Shown: positions 25,876 to 34,989, numbered from the stretch's first letter. The stretch is 64,000 nucleotides of DNA from Neisseria macacae ATCC 33926 (GCF_022749495.1 NZ_CP094241.1:992001-1056000), one strand, 5' to 3'. Notes: a model not told the origin generated them from the sequence alone. A program made the numbers and translations.

Positions 25876-26928
25876 ATGTATCGTTACATCCTCCACCGCC
25901 TATTACTCTTAATCCCCACGCTGTTGGGGATTTTGGCGATTACTTTTGCCGTTATCCAATTCGTGCCGGGCGGGCCGGTGGAGCAGATGGTGCAGCAGTT
26001 GACGCATGGCGCGGTCAGCGGCGAGACTGCGAATGCGACGGCGGGCAACATTATGAAAAACGGCAACCGCATCAGTCCGGAAGATTTGGCGGCGTTGAAT
26101 GCGCTGTACGGTTTCGACAAGCCGCCGTTGACGCGGTTTGCGGATATGGTGTGGCGGTTTGCCCGTTTTGATTTAGGTAACAGTTTTTTCCATCATGAAA
26201 CCGTGTTCGAGCTGGTCAAACAGAAAATGCCGGTATCGATGAGTTTGGGCTTGTGGACGTTTTTCCTGACTTATTTGATTTGTATCCCGTTGGGCATTGC
26301 CAAGGCGGTGCACGACGGCAGCCGTTTTGACGCGGTAACGGGGATGGTGGTGCTGGTCGGTTATACCATACCGCCGTTTGTGTTGGGTTTGGTGCTGCTG
26401 GTGTTGTTCGGCGGCGGCAGCTTTTTTGCGTGGTTCCCGCAGGGCGGTTTGGTCGGCGATGATTTCGATACGTTGTCGTGGGCGGGCAAAATTAAGGATT
26501 ATCTGTGGCACATGGCGCTGCCGATTACGGCTTCGGTGGCGGGCAGTCTGGCGGTAACGACGGTTTTGACGAAAAACGTGTTTCTTGAAGAAATCCGCCG
26601 CCAATATGTTTATACCGCCCGCGCCAAGGGATTGCCGGAAAAGCAGATTTTGTGGAAACACGTTTTCCGCAACGCGATGATTCCGCTGATTACCGGCTTT
26701 CCCGCTGCCTTTATCGGCGCGTTTTTCACTGGCAGCCTGCTGATTGAAACCTTGTTCTCGCTCGACGGGCTGGGGCTGCTTTCCTACGAGGCAGTGATGA
26801 AACGCGATTATCCGGTGGTGATGGGGACGCTGTATGTGTTCACGCTGATGGGTTTGCTGGCAAAATTGGTGTCGGATATTTCTTATTCGTGGGTCGATCC
26901 GCGCATTCATTTCGGCGGACAGAAATAG
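25876..26928 (+). CDS. yejB: Peptide ABC transporter permease YejB
   Basis: Inner-membrane permease of 350 residues of the DppB/OppB type. An N-terminal membrane helix (HRLLLLIPTLLGILAITFAV) precedes a soluble loop, then five further membrane segments with the permease signature around EEIRRQYVYTARAKGLPEKQ and a final ISYSWVDPRIHFG. YejABEF imports oligopeptides, in enteric bacteria including microcin C. No yejA-type binding-protein gene is in the window. YejE and YejF genes follow but are displaced. Confidence 0.92.
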   Translation: MYRYILHRLLLLIPTLLGILAITFAVIQFVPGGPVEQMVQQLTHGAVSGETANATAGNIMKNGNRISPEDLAALNALYGFDKPPLTRFADMVWRFARFDLGNSFFHHETVFELVKQKMPVSMSLGLWTFFLTYLICIPLGIAKAVHDGSRFDAVTGMVVLVGYTIPPFVLGLVLLVLFGGGSFFAWFPQGGLVGDDFDTLSWAGKIKDYLWHMALPITASVAGSLAVTTVLTKNVFLEEIRRQYVYTARAKGLPEKQILWKHVFRNAMIPLITGFPAAFIGAFFTGSLLIETLFSLDGLGLLSYEAVMKRDYPVVMGTLYVFTLMGLLAKLVSDISYSWVDPRIHFGGQK

Positions 26929-26960
26929 GTCGTCTGAAAAAATTCATTCAGACGACCTAT
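26925..26960. terminator. DUS-pair terminator between yejB and the islet
   Basis: ATAGGTCGTCTGAA (26925-26938) and its complement (26947-26960) with an 8-base loop. The yejB stop codon lies within the left arm. It separates yejB from the convergent islet genes. Confidence 0.7.
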
Positions 26961-26976
26961 TAATTAACTTACAAAT

Positions 26977-27423
26977 TCAAATAATATCAAAACCACATCT
27001 GTTTATATATTCATTGACTGGAGATATTTCTTGCGATAACGTTGGAGGGCATATTGTTACAATTTTTGCGAAATTTACATCATCAGAAGTAACAAATAGA
27101 CTACCTCCTAAATCATTGGATTTTTTTGGTATCGGTATAAGTACATATACTCCATCAATTAGTATCAGAAATTTATGAGCTATTTCCGTTTGATTATATT
27201 TAACAATATATTTGACTTTATAAACCGGTTTTTTACCCGATATATTATCAAACGGGGTAGAAGGAAGCCAATCCTCATAAAAATCTTCGAAATTCGAATC
27301 GCGCTCAATCCTTAAATTGACATCAAAATGATAAACAAACAGCCCTGAATCCTCACTTCTTTGCCACTCGTCCGGGTTGGAGTTTTTCAAAACCTCATCA
27401 ATGGCGTCTAGTGTATTAATCAT
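26977..27423 (-). CDS. Hypothetical protein, AT-rich islet
   Basis: A 148-residue acidic soluble protein that I do not recognise. It begins at the ATG at 27423, whose A is shared with the TAA stop of the upstream gene, so the two genes are translationally coupled. Visible features: a beta-rich middle (KPVYKVKYIVKYNQTEIAHKF then LILIDGVYVLIPIP) and no signal peptide or membrane segment. Base composition is far lower in GC than the yej genes on either side. Size and setting would fit an immunity or accessory protein, without proof. Confidence 0.7.
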   Translation of the reverse strand: MINTLDAIDEVLKNSNPDEWQRSEDSGLFVYHFDVNLRIERDSNFEDFYEDWLPSTPFDNISGKKPVYKVKYIVKYNQTEIAHKFLILIDGVYVLIPIPKKSNDLGGSLFVTSDDVNFAKIVTICPPTLSQEISPVNEYINRCGFDII

Positions 27424-27893
27424 TACCAAATACCTTCTTCTTTAAATTTAGTAGTTAAATGTTCCAAGAGTAGAGGCCAACCACGGTTAAAGAAACGACA
27501 TTCTTCAATAAACTGAGCAGGATTAAAACCTTTATCATAGCTATAGCCAATGTTAGCTAAAAAAACGTACTTATCTAAATCTTCTAGACCATCAATGTGG
27601 CATCGGAACAAAAAACCTTCGTTCATTTTATTTATAAGATTCAAAATAAAGAGTTCATTAGTCTTAAATTCATTATAGTCGCCTAAAATAGTGCCGGCCC
27701 ATATACTCAATCGTTGGTTTTTGGTATTAAGTGTAACCCTCAAAGTATCAGCATCTGGGCTTAAAACTATGCGCCATTCAAATAGATTCGAATCGGGAGT
27801 ATTTTCTGTTGCCTTAATATCAATATAGGCATTTCTGAAAATACTTGTTATTTTCTGACTGGTAACGAATTCTGGATCAATTAATTCATACAT
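27423..27893 (-). CDS. Hypothetical protein, possibly YbjN-like, AT-rich islet
   Basis: A 156-residue soluble protein ending one base into the next gene. The alternation of strands and helices (LRVTLNTKNQRLSIWAGTI, then ELFILNLINKMNEGFLFRCHI) resembles YbjN or type III chaperone-like folds, but this is only a pattern impression. It is transcribed divergently from the XRE regulator gene with 135 bases between them. Function unknown. Confidence 0.7.
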   Translation of the reverse strand: MYELIDPEFVTSQKITSIFRNAYIDIKATENTPDSNLFEWRIVLSPDADTLRVTLNTKNQRLSIWAGTILGDYNEFKTNELFILNLINKMNEGFLFRCHIDGLEDLDKYVFLANIGYSYDKGFNPAQFIEECRFFNRGWPLLLEHLTTKFKEEGIW

Positions 27894-28028
27894 ATTGTTT
27901 CCTTTTTATAACCCACCCGCATACAAGGCATATTAACGATACGAGTTACATGATAGAATATCGAAAAAAATCGAACCACCAACAAGTTTTTCCAATAACC
28001 CACCCAAAAAGTATTTGGAGCGGAAACT

Positions 28029-28409
28029 ATGCAAATCAATGAAAAAGTCAAAAAAGTTCGTGAACTGAGCAATCTTACCCAAGAAGAAATGGCTTCCCAA
28101 TTGAACATGTCGACCAACGGCTATGCGAAAATTGAACAGGGAAAAACAAGACTGAATATTCCAATGTTGGAACGAATTACTGCCATATTGGGTATTAATT
28201 TGATGGAGTTACTGAATATTGATGATAAAAACTTGGTTTGCCTAATTAGTGAAAACAGTCAGCATAGCAGTAATTACTATGCCAACGAAACAGCCATAGA
28301 GTTAGAAAAATTACAGCTCATATTGAATCATAAAGATGAACTGTTACTGCAAAAAGATCGTGAAATTGAGGCATTGAAATTAGCATTATCCGCTTTTAGA
28401 AACACATAA
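28029..28409 (+). CDS. XRE-family transcriptional regulator
   Basis: A 126-residue protein with an N-terminal Cro/C1-type helix-turn-helix (residues about 5-65: NLTQEEMASQLNMSTNGYAKIEQG) and a C-terminal coiled coil (ELEKLQLILNHKDELLLQKDR and EIEALKLALS). It is divergent from the two unknown genes, the common layout for a regulator of its neighbours. It starts at the ATG at 28029 with GGAGCGG 9-15 bases before it. AT-rich like the rest of the islet. Confidence 0.85.
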   Translation: MQINEKVKKVRELSNLTQEEMASQLNMSTNGYAKIEQGKTRLNIPMLERITAILGINLMELLNIDDKNLVCLISENSQHSSNYYANETAIELEKLQLILNHKDELLLQKDREIEALKLALSAFRNT

Positions 28410-28431
28410 TTTTCTTTCAAACTAATTGTAT

Positions 28432-28459
28432 AAGCCGTCTGAAAATTTTCAGACGGCTT
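28432..28459. terminator. Perfect 28-base DUS palindrome at the islet edge
   Basis: AAGCCGTCTGAAAA followed directly by its complement TTTTCAGACGGCTT, without a loop. It lies between the XRE gene and yejE and uses the GCCGTCTGAA core rather than the local GGTCGTCTGAA form. Confidence 0.7.
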
Positions 28460-28473
28460 CATAATAATAAGCT

Positions 28474-29490
28474 ATGAATAAACAAACTTCTTACTGGCAG
28501 GCCTTCAAGCAACACAAACGCGGCTGGTTCGCGTTGCGGGTTTTGGCCGTTTTGTTCGCCGTCGCGCTGCTTGCGCCTTTATGGAGCAACGACAAGCCCT
28601 TGTGGATACGTTATCAGGGCGAATATTATTTTCCGCTGGTAAACGAATACAACGAAACCGTGTTCGGCGGCGATTTCGACACGCCTGCCGATTACCTCGA
28701 CCCGCTGATACGCGGCAACATCACGTCAAACGGCAATTACGCCGTTTATCTGCCCAATCCCTACGATGCCGATACGCTCAATGATTTCGACACGCAGCCC
28801 GACCCTGCAAGTCCGTCCGAAAGGCACTTGCTCGGCACGGACGACCGCGGTCGCGATGTCTTGGCGCGTTTGGTTTACGGATTCCGCGATTCTCTGCTGT
28901 TCGCCCTTGCGCTGACTTTGGTAACGACCGTAATCGGCGTGATTACCGGCGCGGTGCAGGGTTATTTCGGCGGCAAGACCGACCTTTTGATGCAGCGTTT
29001 TATCGAAATCTGGGGCGGGATGCCGGAGCTTTATCTGCTGATTATCCTGTCTTCGTTTTTTAATCCCAGTTTGCTGATTTTGCTGGTGTTGCTGTCGCTG
29101 TTCGGCTGGATGGGGCTGTCGGACTACGTCCGCGCCGAGTTTTTGAAAAACCGTCAGGCAGATTACGTTTTGGCGGCGCGTTCGATGGGCGTGGGCAACC
29201 GCGCGATTATGTGGCGGCACATCCTGCCCAACAGCCTGACGCCCGTATTGGCGTTTCTGCCTTTCCGCATCTCCGGCGCGGTACTTGCGCTGACCAGCTT
29301 GGATTTCCTCGGTTTGGGCGTTCCCGCGTCGCAGGCAAGCTTGGGCGAACTCTTGGCGCAGGGCAAGGACAACTTGGACGCTTGGTGGATAGGCTTGTCT
29401 ACCGTCGGTACGCTGACGGTTATGCTGCTTTTGCTGGTGATGATAGGCGAGGGCTTGCGTCAGGCGTTTGACGTGCGCGCGAGGGGATGA
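28474..29490 (+). CDS. yejE: Peptide ABC transporter permease YejE
   Basis: A 338-residue permease of the DppC/OppC type. An N-terminal membrane segment (WFALRVLAVLFAVALLAPLW) is followed by a periplasmic region of about 90 residues with DTPADYLDP and LLGTDDRGRDVLARL, then the permease core with YVLAARSMGVGNRAIMWRHI as the ATPase-coupling EAA loop. It partners YejB and YejF. It is separated from yejB by about 1.5 kb of AT-rich islet, so it may depend on its own promoter. Confidence 0.92.
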   Translation: MNKQTSYWQAFKQHKRGWFALRVLAVLFAVALLAPLWSNDKPLWIRYQGEYYFPLVNEYNETVFGGDFDTPADYLDPLIRGNITSNGNYAVYLPNPYDADTLNDFDTQPDPASPSERHLLGTDDRGRDVLARLVYGFRDSLLFALALTLVTTVIGVITGAVQGYFGGKTDLLMQRFIEIWGGMPELYLLIILSSFFNPSLLILLVLLSLFGWMGLSDYVRAEFLKNRQADYVLAARSMGVGNRAIMWRHILPNSLTPVLAFLPFRISGAVLALTSLDFLGLGVPASQASLGELLAQGKDNLDAWWIGLSTVGTLTVMLLLLVMIGEGLRQAFDVRARG

Positions 29491-29643
29491 TTTTCCGTAT
29501 TGCGGATGAATAAAAAATAGCCGATAGTTCATTTTCCTGCTATATAGATGGCTTTTCAGGCCGAGCTTGTTTTCAGGGCGAAAAACCTGTTTATGGGTGC
29601 GACCGCAAAAATATTTTACTCACTTAATTTTTGAAGAATTCAA

Positions 29644-31185
29644 ATGAATCAAACACACAACACAAATTTCTACGAAATGCTGGCCGCTGCCTGCCGTAAA
29701 AACGGCAAAGGTACTGCGGTGTTCAACGACAAAGAAAAAACCACCTACCACGCACTCAAGCAGGAAGTCGATGCCGTAGCCGCATATCTGCAAAATATGG
29801 GCGTCAAATTCGGCGATAAAGTGGCTTTGGCGGTATCCAATTCGCCGGAGTTTATCAGTGCCTATTTTGCCGTCTCCGCCATCGGCGCGGTTGCCGTACC
29901 GATGAATACGTTTTTGAAAAACAACGAATACTCGTATATTTTGAACGACTGCAAAGCGCGGTTTATGTTTGCTTCGGCAGGTTTGCAGAAAGAATTGAAG
30001 GAGCTGAAAAAACAGACCCGCGTCGAGAAAATCATTTGGATAGGCGAGGCGAAAGCGGCGGACGAAGCCGATGTGCGTTTTGAAGAAGCGCGCCGTTTTT
30101 CGGGTACGCCCGATTTGAGCCGCCAACCGAAAATCGATGATTTGGCGCATATTATTTACACTTCCGGCACGACAGGCCACCCAAAAGGCGCATTGATCAG
30201 CTATGGCAACCTGTTCTCCAACCTTGAAGGCATCGAGCGCATCTTTAAGATTACCAAACGCGACCGCTTCGTCGTGTTCCTGCCGATGTTCCACAGCTTT
30301 ACGCTGACAGCCATGGTCTTGCTGCCGATTTATATGGCGTGTTCGATTATTTTGGTGAAATCCGTTTTCCCGTTCTCCAACGTTTTGAAACAGGTTTTAT
30401 TCAAACGCGCGACCGTGTTTTTGGGCGTGCCCGCGATTTACACCGCCATGAGCAAGGCGAAAATCCCTTGGTATTTCAGATGGTTCAACCGCGTCCGTCT
30501 GTTTATCAGCGGCGGCGCGCCTTTGGCGGAACAAACCATCCTCGACTTTAAAGCGAAGTTCCCGCGTGCCAAGCTTTTGGAAGGCTACGGCTTGAGCGAA
30601 TGCTCGCCCGTCGTCGCCGTCAACACGCCCGAAAGGCAAAAAGCCCGCAGCGTCGGCATCGCCTTGCCCGGATTGGAAGTCAAAGCCGTCAACGACGAAT
30701 TGGTCGAAGTACCGACGGGCGAAGTGGGCGAACTCATCGTCAAAGGCGGTTCGGTCATGCAGGGCTACCTGAATATGCGCGATGCCACGGACGAAGCCAT
30801 CGTCAACGGCTGGCTGAAAACAGGCGATTTTGTCACGATAGACGAAGACGGCTTTATCTTTATCGTCGACCGCAAAAAAGACCTGATTATTTCCAAAGGG
30901 CAAAACGTTTATCCGCGCGAAATCGAAGAGGCGATTTACAAACTCGACGCCGTCGAAGCCGCAGCCGTCATCGGCGTGAAAGACCAATACGCCGACGAAG
31001 AAATCATCGCCTTTATCCAGCTCAAAGACGGCGAAACGTTGGATGAAGCCGACGTGCGCGCCCATTTGCGCGGACATTTGGCGAATTTTAAAATCCCCAA
31101 ACAGATTTACTTTAAAGACGAACTGCCGAAAAACGCAACTGGCAAAGTGTTGAAACGGGTGTTGAAAGAGCAGTTTCAGAAATAA
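29644..31185 (+). CDS. AMP-binding acyl-CoA ligase (long-chain fatty acid type)
   Basis: A 513-residue adenylate-forming enzyme. The P-loop is YTSGTTGHPKGA, followed by the GYGLSE motif, GWLKTGDF with the ribose-binding aspartate, and the C-terminal catalytic lysine in LPKNATGKVLKR. This is the pattern of FadD-like ligases, which activate a carboxylic acid with ATP and CoA; chain length of the substrate cannot be told. It lies between yejE and yejF on the same strand, an unusual place that splits the transporter genes. Confidence 0.9.
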   Translation: MNQTHNTNFYEMLAAACRKNGKGTAVFNDKEKTTYHALKQEVDAVAAYLQNMGVKFGDKVALAVSNSPEFISAYFAVSAIGAVAVPMNTFLKNNEYSYILNDCKARFMFASAGLQKELKELKKQTRVEKIIWIGEAKAADEADVRFEEARRFSGTPDLSRQPKIDDLAHIIYTSGTTGHPKGALISYGNLFSNLEGIERIFKITKRDRFVVFLPMFHSFTLTAMVLLPIYMACSIILVKSVFPFSNVLKQVLFKRATVFLGVPAIYTAMSKAKIPWYFRWFNRVRLFISGGAPLAEQTILDFKAKFPRAKLLEGYGLSECSPVVAVNTPERQKARSVGIALPGLEVKAVNDELVEVPTGEVGELIVKGGSVMQGYLNMRDATDEAIVNGWLKTGDFVTIDEDGFIFIVDRKKDLIISKGQNVYPREIEEAIYKLDAVEAAAVIGVKDQYADEEIIAFIQLKDGETLDEADVRAHLRGHLANFKIPKQIYFKDELPKNATGKVLKRVLKEQFQK

Positions 31186-31377
31186 TAAGCGTTCAGACGA
31201 CCTCGGTTTGCGGGTTTGAATCAGAGGTCGTCTGAAAAGCAGAAAGCCGATGTTTGTTGGGCGTGTTTCTTGTTCATCTCAGATATTGGCTTATTGCTTC
31301 GTAAAGATTTCTGCCCGTGCGTCGGGTAATGCCGATTTGATTCCAACCGTTTTCCGTTTTCAGACGACCTCGATACC

Positions 31378-32946
31378 ATGACGAAACCCATCCTTGAAAT
31401 TGAAAACCTAAACGCCTTTTTCCCCGGCAAGCAAGTCCTGCACGATGTCAGCCTGACCGTACAGACTGGCAGGAAACTGGCATTGGTCGGCGAGAGCGGC
31501 AGCGGTAAAACCGTGTTGGCGCAGGGCATTATGCGGCTGAATCCGCTGGTGTCGTTTGAAGGCAGTCCCACAGGGAGGCGTTGCACTCTGAAATTTGACG
31601 GCAACGATTTGCTGACCCAATCCGAACGCGCCCTGCAAAAGCTGCGCGGGCGGGAAATCGGCATGGTGTTTCAAGAACCGATGACCGCGCTCAACCCCGT
31701 GATGCGCGTCGGCGCGCAGATTGCCGAAGTGCTGACCCTGCATCTGGGTTTGGACAAAAAACAGGCATGGGCGAGGGCGGTCGAACTCTTGGCGGAAACC
31801 GGCATCCGAGAGCCGGAGCAGAAGGCCTTTGCCTACCCCTTCCAGCTTTCCGGCGGACAGCGGCAGCGGGCAATGATTGCGATGGCGGTTGCCGCCGAAC
31901 CCAAGCTCCTGATTGCCGACGAACCGACCACCGCCTTGGATGTCGCCGTGCAGGCGCAGATTCTTGATTTGTTGGCGCGTTTGCAGCAGGCGCACAACAT
32001 GACCATGCTCTACATCACCCACGACCTGAACCTTGTCCGCCGCTTTGCAGACGACGTCGCCGTGATGCGCGGCGGACGCATTGTCGAAACGGGTGCAGCG
32101 GCGGAAGTGTTCGCCCGTCCGCAACACGAATACACGAAAATGCTGTTGAACGCCGGTGCCGCGCGCAAGGTCGTACCTTTGGCGGACAACCCCGCCACCG
32201 TCTTGCAGGCGGAGCAGCTTTCCGTCGCCGTCAAAGAAACGGCGGGCTGGTTCAAAAAACGCAGCAAAACCCTGCTGGAGCCGGTTTCCTTCGATTTGAA
32301 AGCGGGCGAAACGCTGGGCATCATCGGCGAAAGCGGCTGCGGTAAAACCACGCTGGCAAAAGCCGTGATGCACCTTATCGACGCGGAAGGTCGTCTGAAA
32401 ATCAACGGCGAAGCCTGGACGCGCGAATCAAGGCGCGACATCCAAATGGTGTTTCAAGACCCGTTCGGCGCATTCAACCCGCGCATGAACGTCTTTGATA
32501 TCGTTTCCGAAGCCCTGCGCGTCCACGAACCCGATTTGTCCCGCGCAGAAATGCGGCAGCGCGTGCAAGACGTATTGCGGCAGGTCGGTCTGCCCGAAGA
32601 TGCACTCGAACGCTATCCGCACGCCTTTTCCGGCGGACAACGCCAGCGGCTCGCCATCGCCCGCGCCATCATCGTCCGCCCGAAAATTCTTGTTTTGGAC
32701 GAACCGACCAGCGCGCTCGACGTACAATGGCAGCAACAGATTCTGGAGCTGCTCGCCGATTTGCAGAAAAAACACGGTCTCAGCCTCATCATCATCAGCC
32801 ACGACCTCGCCGTCATCCGCGCCCTGTCGCATCGTGTGATGGTGTTGAAAGACGGCAAAATCGTTGAAGAGGGCGACTGCGAAACCGTATTCGCCAACCC
32901 TTCCAGCGATTACACGCGCCATCTGATGAGCTTCAGGGCAGGCTGA
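31378..32946 (+). CDS. yejF: Peptide ABC transporter ATP-binding protein YejF
   Basis: A 522-residue fusion of two ABC domains. Domain 1 has Walker A GESGSGKT, signature LSGGQRQRAM and Walker B LLIADEP; domain 2 has GESGCGKT, FSGGQRQRLAIARA and ILVLDEP. It energises YejBE. Two places are notable: residues 388-equivalent bases 32388-32400 are an uptake sequence read as EGRLK, while the corresponding place in domain 1 (31560-31593) reads EG-SPTGRRCT-LK, as if the same kind of site had gained 21 bases in frame. The start is the ATG at 31378; no strong ribosome-binding site. Confidence 0.93.
   Translation: MTKPILEIENLNAFFPGKQVLHDVSLTVQTGRKLALVGESGSGKTVLAQGIMRLNPLVSFEGSPTGRRCTLKFDGNDLLTQSERALQKLRGREIGMVFQEPMTALNPVMRVGAQIAEVLTLHLGLDKKQAWARAVELLAETGIREPEQKAFAYPFQLSGGQRQRAMIAMAVAAEPKLLIADEPTTALDVAVQAQILDLLARLQQAHNMTMLYITHDLNLVRRFADDVAVMRGGRIVETGAAAEVFARPQHEYTKMLLNAGAARKVVPLADNPATVLQAEQLSVAVKETAGWFKKRSKTLLEPVSFDLKAGETLGIIGESGCGKTTLAKAVMHLIDAEGRLKINGEAWTRESRRDIQMVFQDPFGAFNPRMNVFDIVSEALRVHEPDLSRAEMRQRVQDVLRQVGLPEDALERYPHAFSGGQRQRLAIARAIIVRPKILVLDEPTSALDVQWQQQILELLADLQKKHGLSLIIISHDLAVIRALSHRVMVLKDGKIVEEGDCETVFANPSSDYTRHLMSFRAG
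31560..31593 (+). repeat. Split-DUS element inside yejF
   Basis: AGG, then 24 bases ending GGCGTTGCAC, then TCTGAAA. An intact DUS would be AGGTCGTCTGAAA, so TCG appears replaced by 24 bases, adding seven residues (about 63-69) in frame. Related sites are at 40782-40815 and 58132-58166. Confidence 0.55.
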
Positions 32947-33096
32947 ACTGTCGGATAGGTCGTCTGAAAAACATTAGCCAATCCCGATGGCAACCTTACA
33001 AAAAAACTATTACACTTTGGCGACACTTGAAATTTTCAGCCCCAAGCCCTATCCTGCACAACATCTGATTCAATTTGACACAAAAAGGAAAAACTC

Positions 33097-33429
33097 ATGA
33101 GCAGCGAACTGATTATCCACACCTCCGATGCAAATTTCGAACAAGACGTTTTGAAATCCGACGTACCCGTATTGCTCGACTTCTGGGCACCTTGGTGCGG
33201 CCCTTGCAAAATGATCGCTCCGATCTTGGACGACATCGCCGCCGAATTTGAAGGTCGTCTGAAAGTCGTCAAAATCAACATCGACGAAAACGAAGCCACC
33301 CCTGCTAAATTCGGCGTACGCGGTATCCCGACGCTGATGGTGTTCAAAAACGGCGAAAACGTCGCCACCAAAGTCGGCGCTTTGGCAAAAGGTCAATTGA
33401 CCGCATTTGTAAACGCTTCTTTGGCTTAA
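33097..33429 (+). CDS. trxA: Thioredoxin
   Basis: A 110-residue cytoplasmic disulfide reductase with the active site WAPWCGPCK and the cis-proline segment RGIPTLMVFKNGE. AAAGGAAAAACTC precedes the ATG. The uptake sequence at 33252-33264 is embedded in frame as EGRLKV. It is single-gene, bounded by a strong DUS terminator. Confidence 0.96.
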   Translation: MSSELIIHTSDANFEQDVLKSDVPVLLDFWAPWCGPCKMIAPILDDIAAEFEGRLKVVKINIDENEATPAKFGVRGIPTLMVFKNGENVATKVGALAKGQLTAFVNASLA

Positions 33430-33442
33430 GTTTCAACAACGC

Positions 33443-33477
33443 AAAAGGTCGTCTGAAAATGTTCAGACGACCTTTTT
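33443..33477 (+). terminator. DUS-pair terminator after trxA
   Basis: 15-base arms AAAAGGTCGTCTGAA and complement around AATG, then a T tract. Confidence 0.85.
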
Positions 33478-33659
33478 GTATGTTTGGATTTTAGGGAAAC
33501 TGGGGGGCTTCCTGCTCTCGTCTTTATCCGTTCAAAGATTTTCGGCAGACGGGCATTGCCTGATTAAATTCGCTTTAATCTGCGCTAAAAAGGTCGTCTG
33601 AAAACCTAAAATCCGGTTTTTCAGACGACCTTTCGTGGGTTTACGCTTTGTTTGAACAT

Positions 33660-34919
33660 TTATTCCTTGCGTTGCAAAACGGCGGCAAAGAATCCGTCGG
33701 TTTGGTGTTTTGCCGAATCGAGGCGCAGGTATTTGCCGGTGTTCAAATCGATTTTCAAAGCGGCGAGCAGCTCGGCGCAGTCGAGGAGTTCGTATTCCGG
33801 GTGTTCTTCCAAAAAGCGTTTGACCTGCATTTCGTTTTCTTCGGGCAACACGCTGCAAGTGGCGTAAACCAGCCTGCCTTGCGGTTTGACCAGTTTGGCG
33901 GCGGCATCGAGGATGCTGTGTTGCTGTTCCAAAAGTTTGGCGACGGTTTCAGACGACTGGCGGTATTTGAGGTCGGGGTTGCGGCGCAGCGTGCCTAAGC
34001 CGGAGCAGGGGGCATCGACCAAAACGCGGTCGGCTTTGCCGGTGAGTCGGGCGATGCGGCTGTCGTGTTCGCTGCTGATGCGTTCGGGGTGGATGTTGGT
34101 CAGTCCGGCGCGGGTCATGCGGGGCTTGAGGTTGGCAAGGCGTTTTTCGGCGATGTCGAAGGCGTATATTCTGCCTTTGTTTGCCATTTGTGCACCGACG
34201 GCGAGGGTTTTGCCGCCTGCGCCGGCGCAGAAATCGACGATGATTTCGCCGCGTTTGGCACCGACGAGCAGGGCGAGGAGCTGGCTGCCTTCGTCTTGGA
34301 CTTCCAGCGTGCCGTCTAAAAACAATTCGTGTTTGTTGAGGGCGATTTTGTTTTTCAGGCGGATGCCCCAAGGGGAATAGGGCGTGGCTTCTGCATCGGG
34401 GCTTTCGGTTTGAAGCAGCGGCAGCACTTTGTCGCGTCTGCCTTTGAGCGTGTTGACGCGGATGTCGAGCGGCGCGGCTTGGTTGATGCTGCGGCCGAAG
34501 GCGAGGATTTCTCCGTCGCTAAAATGTTTTTGCAGTTGCTCCACCAGCCATTGCGGCAATTCGGCGGCGGTGTGGAGGTCGTCTGAAAATTCGGTTTTGC
34601 GTGCTTTGAGGCTGCTGAGGAACTCGGTTTCTTCTTCGTCGAGCAGGTCTTTGATTTGGCTGATGTTGGTGCTTCTACCGAGGACGAGCGCGGCAAGTGC
34701 GGCTTTGCGCGGCTGGGCATGCGGACGGAGCAGGACGGTACTGATTTTTTGATAATGGCGCAGGGCGGCGAAGGCGGTTTCGGCGATTTCGTGGCGGTCT
34801 TGTCTGCCGAGTTTTTTGTGTTCGCGGAAGTAGGCGGACAGAACGGCATCGGCAGGCTGTTTGAAAGTCAGCATGTCAGCCAGCACTTTGGCGGTATAGT
34901 CGAGTTGGATCGGGGTCAT
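33660..34919 (-). CDS. RsmB/NOP-family RNA (cytosine-5)-methyltransferase
   Basis: A 419-residue SAM-dependent methyltransferase. The SAM-binding motif is VDFCAGAGGKTLAVG, and the two cysteines of the m5C mechanism are in DAPCSGLG and YATCSVLPEEN. The N-terminal part is helical and RsmB-like (KLGRQDRHEIAETAFAALRHYQK). It may modify 16S rRNA (C967 in RsmB) or another RNA; I cannot separate these. An inverted DUS pair near 33590-33632 follows its 3' end. Confidence 0.9.
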   Translation of the reverse strand: MTPIQLDYTAKVLADMLTFKQPADAVLSAYFREHKKLGRQDRHEIAETAFAALRHYQKISTVLLRPHAQPRKAALAALVLGRSTNISQIKDLLDEEETEFLSSLKARKTEFSDDLHTAAELPQWLVEQLQKHFSDGEILAFGRSINQAAPLDIRVNTLKGRRDKVLPLLQTESPDAEATPYSPWGIRLKNKIALNKHELFLDGTLEVQDEGSQLLALLVGAKRGEIIVDFCAGAGGKTLAVGAQMANKGRIYAFDIAEKRLANLKPRMTRAGLTNIHPERISSEHDSRIARLTGKADRVLVDAPCSGLGTLRRNPDLKYRQSSETVAKLLEQQHSILDAAAKLVKPQGRLVYATCSVLPEENEMQVKRFLEEHPEYELLDCAELLAALKIDLNTGKYLRLDSAKHQTDGFFAAVLQRKE

Positions 34920-34989
34920 GGTGGGTTCGCAATCGGGGGAAAGGCTTGGATTATACTGGAAAGGTCGTCTGAAAACGTTGAATCGGGTT

